Source of the DNA: an uncultured Alphaproteobacteria bacterium | Lineage (GTDB): Bacteria; Pseudomonadota; Alphaproteobacteria; Rs-D84 | DNA length: 63,649 nt | Assembly: GCA_944390225.1 (NCBI GenBank) | Contig: CALXPB010000002.1 | Location: forward strand, 1 to 63,649 | Direction: 5' to 3' | Shown: positions 24,725 through 33,710 of the stretch, one piece after another | Layout of the letters: the number at the start of each line of letters is the position of its first letter | Numbering within the stretch: position 1 is the stretch's first letter | Notes under the pieces: generated by a model | The model's database searches: none | What the model saw: the letters and a program-made list of their open reading frames with translations, nothing else | What the model was told of the DNA's origin: nothing | Program-made: the position numbers and the translations under genes

Positions 24725-25696
24725 ATGAAAAAAAATACCTCTAAGAAAACTGCACCAAGAAAAAAAACAACTCGTATTCAAGAGTGTTCAACAATTCAAC
24801 AAAATCAGACGACACGTTCTTCATCTGTATATATATACTGGTTTTTAATTTTGTTCTTCATTGCAGCGACGTTTTATATATTAGGTCGTAGTCATAGTTC
24901 TTTTATTACGAACTCTGCAAACAATACGGAAGTAACAGAAGAAGTTTTATTACAAGCATCCGATTATTATGAAAGTGGTAAGGCAAAATTGATTGCAGGT
25001 AATGTAGAGGAAGCAATAATAGATTTAACTACTGCGATAGACTCAGGAAATGCGGATGCAAACACCTATATTCTACGTGGCGAGGCTTATATGCAAACAG
25101 CAAATTACAGAAACGCCTTGGATGACTTTAATACCGTAATAGATCAAGACCCAATTAACGCTGTGGCATATTATGACAGGGCTTTGTTAAATATGCGTCT
25201 TGAAGATTACAACGCCGCAATAAACGATATAAATAATACTCTTGCGGCACAAACGGCAAACCCAAGTCCTCTTCTGCAAATGCGCGATTTATATGCAAAA
25301 CGTGGGCAACTAAACTTGTGGTTAAAAAATTGGGAAGGTGCAATTGCAGATTATACAAACTCTCTGGCAAGACCCGACGGGGTTGTTAGCCCGTACGTTT
25401 ATGCAGAACGAGCAGAAGCATACACAGCGATTGGAAACTACGCGGACGCTATAACAGATTATGCATCTGCAATCCGCGTAATATCCGAACAAATTCAAGG
25501 GGCAACGACCGCAGAAGAAAGAGAGGCTTTATCAAGTCAGGCAATGTCTTATTTTGAAAAGTCTGCGGCATTAAATCTGGGGCTTGGAAATATAGATTCT
25601 GCACAAAGTGATCTTGAATCTGCTTATACCATAGCCGCGGCATTAAGCGATACGAATAGTATGGAAAGAATTCTGGCATTACTTTCAGATTTATAA
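24725..25696 (+). CDS. membrane-anchored TPR protein
   Basis: Encodes 323 aa. A Lys-rich N-terminus is followed by one membrane helix (about 37-56). The remainder (about 75-310) contains at least five tetratricopeptide repeats, seen as AIIDLTTAIDSG, YRNALDDFNTVIDQDP and YADAITDYASAI. This suggests a scaffold facing the periplasm. AAGGAAGGGAG precedes the start. It stands alone after the rRNA-modification pair. The partner is unknown. Confidence 0.82.
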   Translation: MKKNTSKKTAPRKKTTRIQECSTIQQNQTTRSSSVYIYWFLILFFIAATFYILGRSHSSFITNSANNTEVTEEVLLQASDYYESGKAKLIAGNVEEAIIDLTTAIDSGNADANTYILRGEAYMQTANYRNALDDFNTVIDQDPINAVAYYDRALLNMRLEDYNAAINDINNTLAAQTANPSPLLQMRDLYAKRGQLNLWLKNWEGAIADYTNSLARPDGVVSPYVYAERAEAYTAIGNYADAITDYASAIRVISEQIQGATTAEEREALSSQAMSYFEKSAALNLGLGNIDSAQSDLESAYTIAAALSDTNSMERILALLSDL

Positions 25697-25710
25697 TAAA
25701 AATAGCAAAT

Positions 25711-25740
25711 AAGAAATCCCGCAGATGCGGGATTTTTTTA
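25711..25740. terminator. bidirectional terminator between the TPR gene and the porin-like gene
   Basis: AAATCCCGC (25714-25722) pairs with GCGGGATTT (25727-25735) over four bases and runs into T7 on the plus strand and into a U-rich stretch on the minus strand. Confidence 0.85.
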
Positions 25741-25741
25741 A

Positions 25742-26782
25742 CTAAAATACCAATCTCATTCCAACTGCTAAAAACGGTGTTTCTGTTGTCATTCCCAAAG
25801 ATAACCAACCGTCTATATTCTCGCTATATTTATATCTAAACGATGCGATTGCTGTATGATCCATATAATCTTTTATATCTCTATTCCATATACCTGTATC
25901 AGAAAAAATATAAGTTAAAGAAATACTGTAATTTAAAATATCATAACTAAGCCCCGTACCGACCGCCAAACCGTCAGAAACTGCACCGACCGGCTTTTCA
26001 TCGTATATCAATCTGGCCGACACACCCCAAACCCAACTATTATATTGTAAGTTCATTCCACCCGAAACCTGTGCACGCCAATCGGCAGTTACTAATGGAG
26101 TATAAGAATCTGTACGATAACCGTCTGGCTCGTCCATGAAAGAAGCACCAAAAGAAAACGCTGTTTTTATTTTCCCGTCTGGTTGCCTTATTTTTATTCC
26201 CGTATCAATTGCGTATTTATAATCATCTGTTATACCAGCGACAGACAAACCATACTGTAAACCATTTTTAGATACAGACGCAATGTTCATTCTTAGTGCG
26301 CTACGACCGGTTGTAATAATAGTATCAGAAATTACCGGTCCTTCGGGTCTAATTTTTTTATAAAATAACGGCTTGTCATTAACGCGTAAGCCACCAACAT
26401 CTGGCAAACCTACCCCTAATTTGCGAGCAATAGAATCTGTAAAACCAAATTCCAGACGTCCTAAATTTTTTTCTTCCCAGAAACCAAAGGCTTCACGAAA
26501 AAACTTATTTTCATCGACTGCCGCTGCATCAATTGCATAAACTGCCCCCAAAGTATGAGTCAGATTTAAAGAATAATTCATCTGCCCACGAACGCGCCAA
26601 TCACCGATAAAATCAGTTGTTTCAAATTCCGGTTCTAATATACCGGCCGTACCATAACCGTTCAACTTAAAAGAAAAATTTCCGAAATCATATTCCAAAG
26701 CTTTTGCAGGTAAAGAAAAAGTCCCCACGATACAGGCTATGAAAAAAGAAAAAAATATTTGTTTTCCGTTAGAAAAATTCAT
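25742..26782 (-). CDS. porin-like outer-membrane protein
   Basis: Encodes 346 aa with a Sec signal peptide (about 1-28, ending PAKA). The rest is a run of amphipathic beta strands rich in Gly, Tyr and Trp, including GYGTAGI and SLGMTTETPF. It ends in MRLVF, the C-terminal Phe typical of outer-membrane barrels. General features fit a Gram-negative porin-type barrel, substrate unknown. It starts three bases after the rpoH stop, so it probably shares rpoH's transcript. That would put a barrel protein under the same promoter as the heat-shock sigma factor. Confidence 0.8.
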   Translation of the reverse strand: MNFSNGKQIFFSFFIACIVGTFSLPAKALEYDFGNFSFKLNGYGTAGILEPEFETTDFIGDWRVRGQMNYSLNLTHTLGAVYAIDAAAVDENKFFREAFGFWEEKNLGRLEFGFTDSIARKLGVGLPDVGGLRVNDKPLFYKKIRPEGPVISDTIITTGRSALRMNIASVSKNGLQYGLSVAGITDDYKYAIDTGIKIRQPDGKIKTAFSFGASFMDEPDGYRTDSYTPLVTADWRAQVSGGMNLQYNSWVWGVSARLIYDEKPVGAVSDGLAVGTGLSYDILNYSISLTYIFSDTGIWNRDIKDYMDHTAIASFRYKYSENIDGWLSLGMTTETPFLAVGMRLVF

Positions 26783-26785
26783 TTT

Positions 26786-27694
26786 TTAACCCTGAGTTTC
26801 TTTTAAAATTGCATCACGTAGTTTTTTAAATGCCCTTTCTTCTATTTGTCTTACTCTTTCACGTGATATGCCATACTTCTGAGATAAAGACTCTAACGTA
26901 GCAACCGGTTCAGATAAACGACGAGCCTGTAATATTTCACGATCACGTTGTGGCAATAAAGCCAAATGCTTTTTTAATAAATCATAACCTTTACGACGAA
27001 ATTCCAGTTGTTCCACCGCATCTTCTACACTGGTTCTATCATCTGGTAAATTCGATAAAATGTCATGGCTATCTTCATCCGCATGAGCCGGAGCGTTCAA
27101 CGAAAGGTCGCGTGCAGAAATTCTGGTAGACATTCTTTTTACATCATTTTCCGGAACATTTAGATAGTCTGCAATTTTTTGTGTCTGTTCATCGGATAAA
27201 TTATTATCAATTATACCCAAAGCACGCTTTGCCCGCGCAAGATTAAAAAACACGCGCTTTTGATTTGCGGACGTTCCTATTTTAACAATAGACCAATTAT
27301 TAAGTATAGTCTCATAAATTTCGGCCTTTATCCAGAACATGGCATAAGTTGAAAACCTGAATCCTTTTTCTGGATCAAATTTATGTAAAGCCTGCATCAA
27401 GCCCATATTTCCGCTTGCGATTAATTCTGATACCGGCACCCCATAATTACGAAAATCATATGCAACAGAAACGACCAGTCTTAAATGACTGGACAATAAC
27501 TTTTCTGCTGAATCTTTATCTTGTTCTTTAACCCATTTATTAGCGTAATCATACTCTTCCTGAGCAGTTAAAATAGGGAATTTCTGTATTGTCTGAATAT
27601 ATTGTGCCAAGCCAGCCTCATCACTGACGCCACGAGCCGCGACGATGCTATTATTTTGTACAACTGGTAAAGCGTTCTTGATTTGCTTTTTCAT
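26786..27694 (-). CDS. rpoH: heat-shock sigma factor sigma-32
   Basis: Encodes 302 aa. RpoH directs RNA polymerase to heat-shock promoters. Region 2 has LIASGNMGLMQALHKFDP and RFSTYAMFWIKAEI. The RpoH-box-like stretch is QKRVFFNLARAKRA. Region 4 is the helix-turn-helix SQKYGISRERVRQIEERAFK. It is preceded by a promoter (27704-27731) whose -10 ends nine bases before the ATG. The downstream porin-like gene starts at once after its stop. Whether a second, temperature-dependent start exists is not visible. Confidence 0.95.
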   Translation of the reverse strand: MKKQIKNALPVVQNNSIVAARGVSDEAGLAQYIQTIQKFPILTAQEEYDYANKWVKEQDKDSAEKLLSSHLRLVVSVAYDFRNYGVPVSELIASGNMGLMQALHKFDPEKGFRFSTYAMFWIKAEIYETILNNWSIVKIGTSANQKRVFFNLARAKRALGIIDNNLSDEQTQKIADYLNVPENDVKRMSTRISARDLSLNAPAHADEDSHDILSNLPDDRTSVEDAVEQLEFRRKGYDLLKKHLALLPQRDREILQARRLSEPVATLESLSQKYGISRERVRQIEERAFKKLRDAILKETQG

Positions 27695-27703
27695 AACTTT
27701 TAT

Positions 27704-27731
27704 AGTATACCAGTAAAATAAGAATTATCAA
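27704..27731 (-). promoter_or_regulatory. rpoH promoter, near-leaderless
   Basis: On the minus strand TTGATA (27726-27731), a 16-base spacer, and TATACT (27704-27709). The ATG at 27694 is nine bases beyond the -10, so the transcript starts within about three bases of the start codon. No ribosome binding site is present. Confidence 0.6.
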
Positions 27732-27762
27732 GACACCATAAAATAATACAGGAGAAAAATTC

Positions 27763-28413
27763 ATGGCCTCGATTTTAGAAAGGAATAAAAACATAAAACC
27801 TAAAAAAAAGACTCGCGAAGAATACGCAGAAGACGCACTATACCGCGAAGTATGGGAAGAAGTTAATAACGAAAAAACGCAGGCGTTTATAAAGAAATAT
27901 TCTCGCCATATGATTGCTGGTGCCTTGGGTATACTAATAATCGCAACGGGAATACAAATTGGTTTACGTATACACCGTGAAAATAAAATTGCCGTTGCAA
28001 CTAATTATGAAACAGCAGTAGAAGCCTTGGACGCGAATGCTCTGGCTGCATTGTCAGAAAACGCATCTGGGGCGACAGCCGATTTGGCTCTTTTTCAGTC
28101 GTATTTGCTAGATAACGATATAACAAAATTAGAAAAACTTGCAAAAGACGGAAATACACGCGATTTTCGGGATCTGGCTAAGTTGCACATCATCAGTGAA
28201 CAAGGCGATAATATGACCGCTAAACAGGTTGAAGAATATTTGGAACCGTTAAACACAAAAAAATCACCGTTTTATTATAACAGCCGTTTGATGATAGCGA
28301 AAAAATATCTTAGCGTTGGAGATACAGAAAATGCTAATAAATGGCTGGATATAATTATAAACGACTCTGAAACCCCGAATTTAATTTCTGCCGATGCACA
28401 GGCTTTAAGATAA
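27763..28413 (+). CDS. YfgM-like TPR-type membrane protein
   Basis: Encodes 216 aa. A basic N-terminus precedes one transmembrane helix (about 50-70), then a helical periplasmic domain with TPR-like repeats. In many proteobacteria yfgM is followed by bamB and der, as here. YfgM is an ancillary SecYEG-associated protein, and the position suggests the same role. AGGAG precedes the ATG. No internal Cys. Confidence 0.75.
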   Translation: MASILERNKNIKPKKKTREEYAEDALYREVWEEVNNEKTQAFIKKYSRHMIAGALGILIIATGIQIGLRIHRENKIAVATNYETAVEALDANALAALSENASGATADLALFQSYLLDNDITKLEKLAKDGNTRDFRDLAKLHIISEQGDNMTAKQVEEYLEPLNTKKSPFYYNSRLMIAKKYLSVGDTENANKWLDIIINDSETPNLISADAQALR

Positions 28414-28423
28414 GGAAACTACC

Positions 28424-29152
28424 ATGCGAAAAAACGCCATAATGCTTGCTTGTTTAGCGTTACTTGCCGCTTGTTCAGAACATGACCCGATTCTTCCGGG
28501 AACTCGCACAGACATTTTTAAAAGTGAAAACGTAACTATTCTTAATGAAGAAATCTCAGACTTACCGGAAAATTTACCAGAAAAAGAAGTAGTAAATTGT
28601 CCGTATACCCAAGACTCTTCAAATGTCATATGGGACGGCGAGAGGAAAATTTTCAGCGGTTTTCCAACCAGCAACTCCGTAAAAAGCAATCAAAATCCCG
28701 TTTGCAGCGGAAAATATGTCTATGCAGGTCTGACAACCGGTGAATTGGTAAAAATAAATCCGAAAACCAAAAACATTTCTTGGGTAGCCGATATTTATCG
28801 CGCAAGTAATATGACTGGTGGCGCATCAATTTTGGATATAATTGCTCCCGTCGTAATACAAGGGGATTTTGTATACGTAGGTGGATTGGGCGATGCGTTC
28901 TGCAAAATAAACGCTTCTTCTGGTAAGAAAAACTGGTGCATTCCTATCGGAGTAGCAGTACCGTTCATAACGACAGATTCTGTCAGTTTCGTCGTGGCAA
29001 CAGATAATAACATTTATGCTGTAAGAAACTCTGATGGTGCGATATATTGGCGAACAAAAATTGAAAAACAAACTGAACCAGTATATAAAGACAAAATTTT
29101 AACCATAGGTAAACAAAAAATAAATGCTCAAACAGGTGATGTAATAAAATAA
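28424..29152 (+). CDS. bamB: BamB-like lipoprotein, short
   Basis: Encodes 242 aa. The lipoprotein signal ends in LLAAC (Cys at about 17). The rest contains PQQ-type propeller repeats, seen as YAGLTTGELVKINPKTKNISW, VYVGGLGDAFCKINASSGKKNW and IYAVRNSDGAIYW. BamB is an outer-membrane lipoprotein of the BAM complex. Typical BamB is about 390-450 residues with eight blades; here there is room for about four or five. It follows the YfgM-like gene by ten bases and is closed by a terminator. Identity is inferred from gene order, lipobox and repeats. Confidence 0.78.
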   Translation: MRKNAIMLACLALLAACSEHDPILPGTRTDIFKSENVTILNEEISDLPENLPEKEVVNCPYTQDSSNVIWDGERKIFSGFPTSNSVKSNQNPVCSGKYVYAGLTTGELVKINPKTKNISWVADIYRASNMTGGASILDIIAPVVIQGDFVYVGGLGDAFCKINASSGKKNWCIPIGVAVPFITTDSVSFVVATDNNIYAVRNSDGAIYWRTKIEKQTEPVYKDKILTIGKQKINAQTGDVIK

Positions 29153-29174
29153 AAAGCCCCTTTTGGGGCATTTT
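29152..29174. terminator. bidirectional terminator after bamB
   Basis: AAAAGCCCC (29152-29160) pairs with GGGGCATTTT (29165-29174) over four T. U-runs follow on both strands, serving bamB and the Yip1-like gene. Confidence 0.8.
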
Positions 29175-29176
29175 CT

Positions 29177-29770
29177 TTATAGCAAACAAGCCAATGTTGC
29201 ACTTGTATTTTTTAACATAAACCAGCCGATGTGATAATCTGTGGCATAAACAGTAGCCAAAAACAACGCTAATATACCGATAACCACAATTACATTCATT
29301 TTTTTTCCGCGCATACAATACAATGAAATGTTATAGAATAAAAATAGTACATAAATGTCTACAAGCAGACTTATAATCCACATAGAAGTACAATTAAAAG
29401 CCAGAGCGTTTAAGACCAAAATGACAGGATAAATAAAGAATACCGAAGCCAACCCCTTGATAGCAATTTCCCAATCACGTTCCCCGCCCGTAATTTCCGA
29501 GACCAACATCAACAACCCGCCCATTAAGAACAGCAATGCAACCGCCAAAACAGGTACTATTATGATTGCGGTAAAAACTGCACTTATAGTAATAGTTGCC
29601 CCACCTATTAAACGCAACAGCAAAACAAGGATTCCACCCAAAAGCCCGTATATAAAAGCCCGTAACATAGATTCTTCCAGATTACCGTCTGCAACAATTC
29701 TTGTAAAATAGCGTTTTGGATTAATTAAAATATCTTTAACAGATTTTAACGCTTTTTTTATTTTCTTCAT
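29177..29770 (-). CDS. Yip1-domain-like membrane protein
   Basis: Encodes 197 aa with about five hydrophobic segments (roughly 38-60, 65-90, 105-125, 128-150, 158-175). The N-terminal stretch KSVKDILINPKRYF is typical of Yip1-domain proteins, where helices bundle in the membrane; their bacterial role is unknown. AAGGCG precedes the start. It sits between bamB and der on the opposite strand, which interrupts the usual cluster. Confidence 0.68.
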   Translation of the reverse strand: MKKIKKALKSVKDILINPKRYFTRIVADGNLEESMLRAFIYGLLGGILVLLLRLIGGATITISAVFTAIIIVPVLAVALLFLMGGLLMLVSEITGGERDWEIAIKGLASVFFIYPVILVLNALAFNCTSMWIISLLVDIYVLFLFYNISLYCMRGKKMNVIVVIGILALFLATVYATDYHIGWFMLKNTSATLACLL

Positions 29771-29784
29771 ATTTTCGCCTTTAT

Positions 29785-29812
29785 TTGATTATTTATATTT
29801 TTGCTTTATAAT
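29785..29812 (+). promoter_or_regulatory. promoter of der
   Basis: TTGATT (29785-29790), a 16-base spacer, and a perfect TATAAT (29807-29812). The start near 29819 puts the ATG at 29837 behind a short leader with GGAAA. Confidence 0.5.
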
Positions 29813-29836
29813 AAAAAAAAATCAATGGAAAAAATC

Positions 29837-31168
29837 ATGCTAAAAATAACTATTGCAGGTCGTCCAAATACAGGAAAGTCAACACTGTTTAACGGTTTAA
29901 CCGGAACCAGAGATGCTTTGGTTCACGATAGACCAGGGGTAACGCGCGATACAATCAGCGGTGTTACACAAGGTCGCCCTTTCCAAGTTTTTGATACCGC
30001 CGGTCTAGAAAACGCAAAAACCGGTATTGCTTCTGACTCTACAAGCAGGGCAATTGATGCAATAACGAACGCCGACGCAATACTATTCGTAGTAGACGGA
30101 CGTACCGGACTTACAAACGAAGATATTGATTGGGCAAAAACTGTTCACCGTAAAACAAAGGCTCCTGTATTATTGGTAGTTAATAAAACAGAATCAGAAA
30201 AACGACTGGCTGATACACACGAATTTTATAAACTCGGGTTCGGAGAACCAACCCTAATTTCCGCAGAACATAAACGCGGATTTGATGAAATATACGCTTT
30301 TTTAGATAAGGTTGCAGGAACAAAACCAGAAAAAAGCGAAACAGAACAAACAGATAAAAAACTCAAAATCGCTGTACTCGGTCAACCGAATGTAGGTAAA
30401 TCAACTTTTGTTAATAAAGTTATCGGTGAAAAACGACAAATCGTTATTGACGAGCCGGGAATTACAAGAGACACCATTAAAATACCTACAACATTCTATG
30501 GACGAGATATAATTTTAATGGACACAGCAGGTTTACGTAGAAAAGCCGGCGTAAAAGACGATGTAGAAACCTTATCCGCATTAAAATCTTTGGATGCCAT
30601 AGATAAAGCAGATGTAATCATCCTTGTTGTAGACGCAACAAAAAACATAGAAAATCAAACACTTGGCATAGCCGCACGCGTTTATGATGCAGGAAAAATC
30701 TTATGCGTAGCATTAAACAAATGGGATTTGATTGACGTAAACGAACGTGATGAAAAACTCTTGCGACTAAAACATCAATTTACAAACTCTTTCCATCAAA
30801 TAATAAGACCTTTGATTTTTGCAATTTCTGCAGAGACTGGTATGGGTATAAAAAACTTATTCCGCAGAATATACGAACAGTGGGACATATCAAATACCGA
30901 TGCCCCTACTAGTCTAATTAATAGAATATTAGAAAAACTGATAGAAACACATCAACCCCCGATGTCCAGACTAAAACGCCCGATGAAAATAAAATTTGCG
31001 CGCCAAACAGGTCGCCATCCAATGAAAATAACAATAAACGTAGGCGGTGCGTCTGATATACCAGAATCTTATACCAGATATTTATGTCGCGGGTTTGCAG
31101 AAGCACTGAAATGGGAACACCTACCTATTGTAATAGAATACAAAAAGGATGATAATCCATTTGATTGA
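29837..31168 (+). CDS. der: ribosome-biogenesis GTPase Der (EngA)
   Basis: Encodes 443 aa. Der is a double GTPase needed for 50S assembly. Both G1 loops are present (GRPNTGKS at 8-15; GQPNVGKS later), with DTAGLE/DTAGLR as G3. The second domain has the normal G4 NKWD. In the first domain the G4 is NKTE (116-119), where Asp is expected. The C-terminal KH-like domain is present. The start at 29837 is chosen because GGAAA lies upstream and the product begins MLKITIAGRPN; 29825 is an alternative. Confidence 0.94.
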   Translation: MLKITIAGRPNTGKSTLFNGLTGTRDALVHDRPGVTRDTISGVTQGRPFQVFDTAGLENAKTGIASDSTSRAIDAITNADAILFVVDGRTGLTNEDIDWAKTVHRKTKAPVLLVVNKTESEKRLADTHEFYKLGFGEPTLISAEHKRGFDEIYAFLDKVAGTKPEKSETEQTDKKLKIAVLGQPNVGKSTFVNKVIGEKRQIVIDEPGITRDTIKIPTTFYGRDIILMDTAGLRRKAGVKDDVETLSALKSLDAIDKADVIILVVDATKNIENQTLGIAARVYDAGKILCVALNKWDLIDVNERDEKLLRLKHQFTNSFHQIIRPLIFAISAETGMGIKNLFRRIYEQWDISNTDAPTSLINRILEKLIETHQPPMSRLKRPMKIKFARQTGRHPMKITINVGGASDIPESYTRYLCRGFAEALKWEHLPIVIEYKKDDNPFD

Positions 31169-31201
31169 TAAATAAAAATTATCAATCTGTACCGACATAG
31201 T

Positions 31202-31234
31202 AAACGACCTGTCTTCAAACACAGGTCGTTTTTA
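31202..31234. terminator. bidirectional terminator between der and infB
   Basis: AAACGACCTGT (31202-31212) pairs with ACAGGTCGTTT (31221-31231) over an 8-base loop, with U-runs on both strands. Confidence 0.85.
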
Positions 31235-31254
31235 TAACCTGAAAAAATACCGAA

Positions 31255-33666
31255 TTATAAATGCGCACGAACTTCCTGAACTTCATAGCACTCTACGCGA
31301 TCACCCTCTTTCAAGTCGTTATATTTATCAAAAGACATTCCGAATTCTACACCCGAACCAGAAACTTCCTTAACCTCATTCTTTTCACGACGCATTTCAC
31401 CGATTTTTCCGTCGTATATAACAACATTATTGCGTAGCAAACGAACAAAGGCGTCTTTCTTTATAATACCCTCGGATACACGACACCCTGCAACTCGTAT
31501 ACCCTTACCCACTGTAAACAAGGCAATAACATCTGCGTAACCGATAAAGTTTTCTTTTCTTTCTGGTGCAAGTTTTCCAGATAAGATTTCTTTTATTTCA
31601 TCGGTTATACGGTATACAACGCTATGATAACGGATATCAACGCCACTTGCACGAGCCATATCACGAACCATACTATCCGCACGAACGTTAAATGCAATTA
31701 TAACTGCACCAGAAGCAGCAGCCAAACGGATATCTCCTTCTGTAATTTGACCGACACCAGACGACAGAACCTCTACACCGACCTTATCCGTATTAATTTC
31801 TTTTAACATATCGGTAATTGCTTCCACGCTACCCTGCACATCAGCACGTAGAACAATCGGTAAAACGAGTTTTTTGTTTTCATCACGTTTTGCAAACAAC
31901 TCTTCCAACGAAGAACGTTTTACGGCATTGGCCTTATCTTTTGCCTTTTGAGTACGATACGCGGCAACTTCACGCGCTTGGGATTCTGTTTCCATCACAT
32001 GCAGATCATCTCCTGCATTCGGTACAGAATCAAAGCCCAATACAACTACAGGCTGTCCCGGCTTAACATCTTTAACACGTTCACCAAAAGAATTTATCAA
32101 ACCGCGAACTCTTCCGAACGTTTCACCTGCGACAAAAACATCACCGATTGATAAAGTACCTTGACGCATTAAAACGGTTGCAACAGCCCCAAGCCCCTTT
32201 TCCATTTTTGCTTCTACAACATTTGCAACTGCTGGCATATCTGGATCTGCTTTCAAATCCATAATTTCTGCCTGTAATAATATAGCCTCTTCCAATTTAT
32301 CCAACCCTATACGTTTAGTTGCAGAAATTTCGACGCATTGAACGTCTCCGCCCATATCCTCGACCTGAACTTCTTGCTGTAATAAATCAGTTTTTACGCG
32401 TTGAGAGTTTGCATCTGGCAAGTCAATTTTATTTATTGCAACTATAAAAGGCACTTTTGCAGCACGTATATGGTTTATTGCTTCTATTGTTTGTGGCATG
32501 ATGGAGTCATTTGCCGCCACAACCAATACAACGATATCGGCCATTTGCGCACCACGCGCACGCATTGCAGTGAAAGTTTCATGCCCCGGAGTATCTAAAA
32601 ATGTAATGATTTTTCCAGATTGAGTTTTAACTTCGTACGCAGAAACATGCTGAGTAATTCCACCTGCTTCACGCGCAGCAACATTCGCGTTACGAAACGC
32701 ATCAAGCAAAGAAGTCTTACCGTGATCCACGTGTCCGACAACTGTTACAACAGGGGCGCGCGGTTTCAAATTTTCTGGATTCGGTTGACGTTCCATTTGA
32801 TCAGCATACGGTTTCACATCGACGCGCTTCACTTTTGCACCAAATTCACCGGCTATAAGTTCCGCGGTATCGGCATCAATAGACTGATTCTGAGAAGCCA
32901 TCATACCCATTTCCATCAATTTTTTAATAACATTTCCGACTTTTTCTGCCATAGCAGCCGCTAACTCTTTCACAGTTATTGTATCACCCAAATTTACTAC
33001 ATGTTCAACCTTCTGAGGTGCGGCAAATACTGCACGTGCTTTTTCACGAAAACGTTTTAAAGAGGCTTCTGAACGACGACGATTAGCACCTCTTAACCCT
33101 ATTTCATCTTCATCATCCCCGTCGCCACCGATAACAATGTCATGTAAAGAGATTTTTCCCGTTTTTTTAAATTCCTTTTTGAAATTATTAAATTTCAACG
33201 GTCTCATCTCTTCATCATCACGCGCAGATTTATTATTTCTGCCGCCTCCTTGGGACTGAGACTCTGTTTGATTAAAGCGCTTTTTATGAGGCGTCTCTGT
33301 TGCGGATGCAATATCTTCTTGAACTGATTGAGTTGAAGAAACTGTTTCTCGGGCGGCTAATTGTTCTTTAACCTGTTCGTATTCGCGATTTTCGCGTGCG
33401 ATTTCCGCTTCACGCGCAACACGTTGCGCCTCTTCTTCGGCCTCGCGCTTTTTGCGTTCTTCTTCGCGCGCCCGTGCAGCCTCCAAAACAGCCCGCAACT
33501 TTTCGTCGGCAGCATTTCGCGGTGCGGTCGGTATTTCTGGCTCTTCACGCAATTCCTTGCTGCCAGGCGCAACAACACGGCGACGACGTTCTACAAATAC
33601 TGCGTCCCCTTTTTTGCTTTGTACTGCGTCTATTGTTACAGATTTTCCAAGTGTTAATGTCGCCAT
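31255..33666 (-). CDS. infB: translation initiation factor IF-2
   Basis: Encodes 803 aa from the ATG at 33666 (M12 of the longer frame, [18 protein letters not shown] upstream). IF-2 is the GTPase that places initiator tRNA on the 30S subunit. A Lys/Glu/Arg-rich N-terminal region (about 30-130) precedes the IF-2N helix. The G domain has [15 protein letters not shown] and NKID, followed by the IF2C domains. It is shorter than E. coli's 890 residues. It is the second gene of a nusA-infB operon, 45 bases after nusA; rimP, ylxR and rbfA, usually nearby, are absent. Confidence 0.97.
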   Translation of the reverse strand: MATLTLGKSVTIDAVQSKKGDAVFVERRRRVVAPGSKELREEPEIPTAPRNAADEKLRAVLEAARAREEERKKREAEEEAQRVAREAEIARENREYEQVKEQLAARETVSSTQSVQEDIASATETPHKKRFNQTESQSQGGGRNNKSARDDEEMRPLKFNNFKKEFKKTGKISLHDIVIGGDGDDEDEIGLRGANRRRSEASLKRFREKARAVFAAPQKVEHVVNLGDTITVKELAAAMAEKVGNVIKKLMEMGMMASQNQSIDADTAELIAGEFGAKVKRVDVKPYADQMERQPNPENLKPRAPVVTVVGHVDHGKTSLLDAFRNANVAAREAGGITQHVSAYEVKTQSGKIITFLDTPGHETFTAMRARGAQMADIVVLVVAANDSIMPQTIEAINHIRAAKVPFIVAINKIDLPDANSQRVKTDLLQQEVQVEDMGGDVQCVEISATKRIGLDKLEEAILLQAEIMDLKADPDMPAVANVVEAKMEKGLGAVATVLMRQGTLSIGDVFVAGETFGRVRGLINSFGERVKDVKPGQPVVVLGFDSVPNAGDDLHVMETESQAREVAAYRTQKAKDKANAVKRSSLEELFAKRDENKKLVLPIVLRADVQGSVEAITDMLKEINTDKVGVEVLSSGVGQITEGDIRLAAASGAVIIAFNVRADSMVRDMARASGVDIRYHSVVYRITDEIKEILSGKLAPERKENFIGYADVIALFTVGKGIRVAGCRVSEGIIKKDAFVRLLRNNVVIYDGKIGEMRREKNEVKEVSGSGVEFGMSFDKYNDLKEGDRVECYEVQEVRAHL

Positions 33667-33710
33667 ATTTTTTACCTTTACCTGCCCTGTTTTAATCAAA
33701 ACTTTCTATC

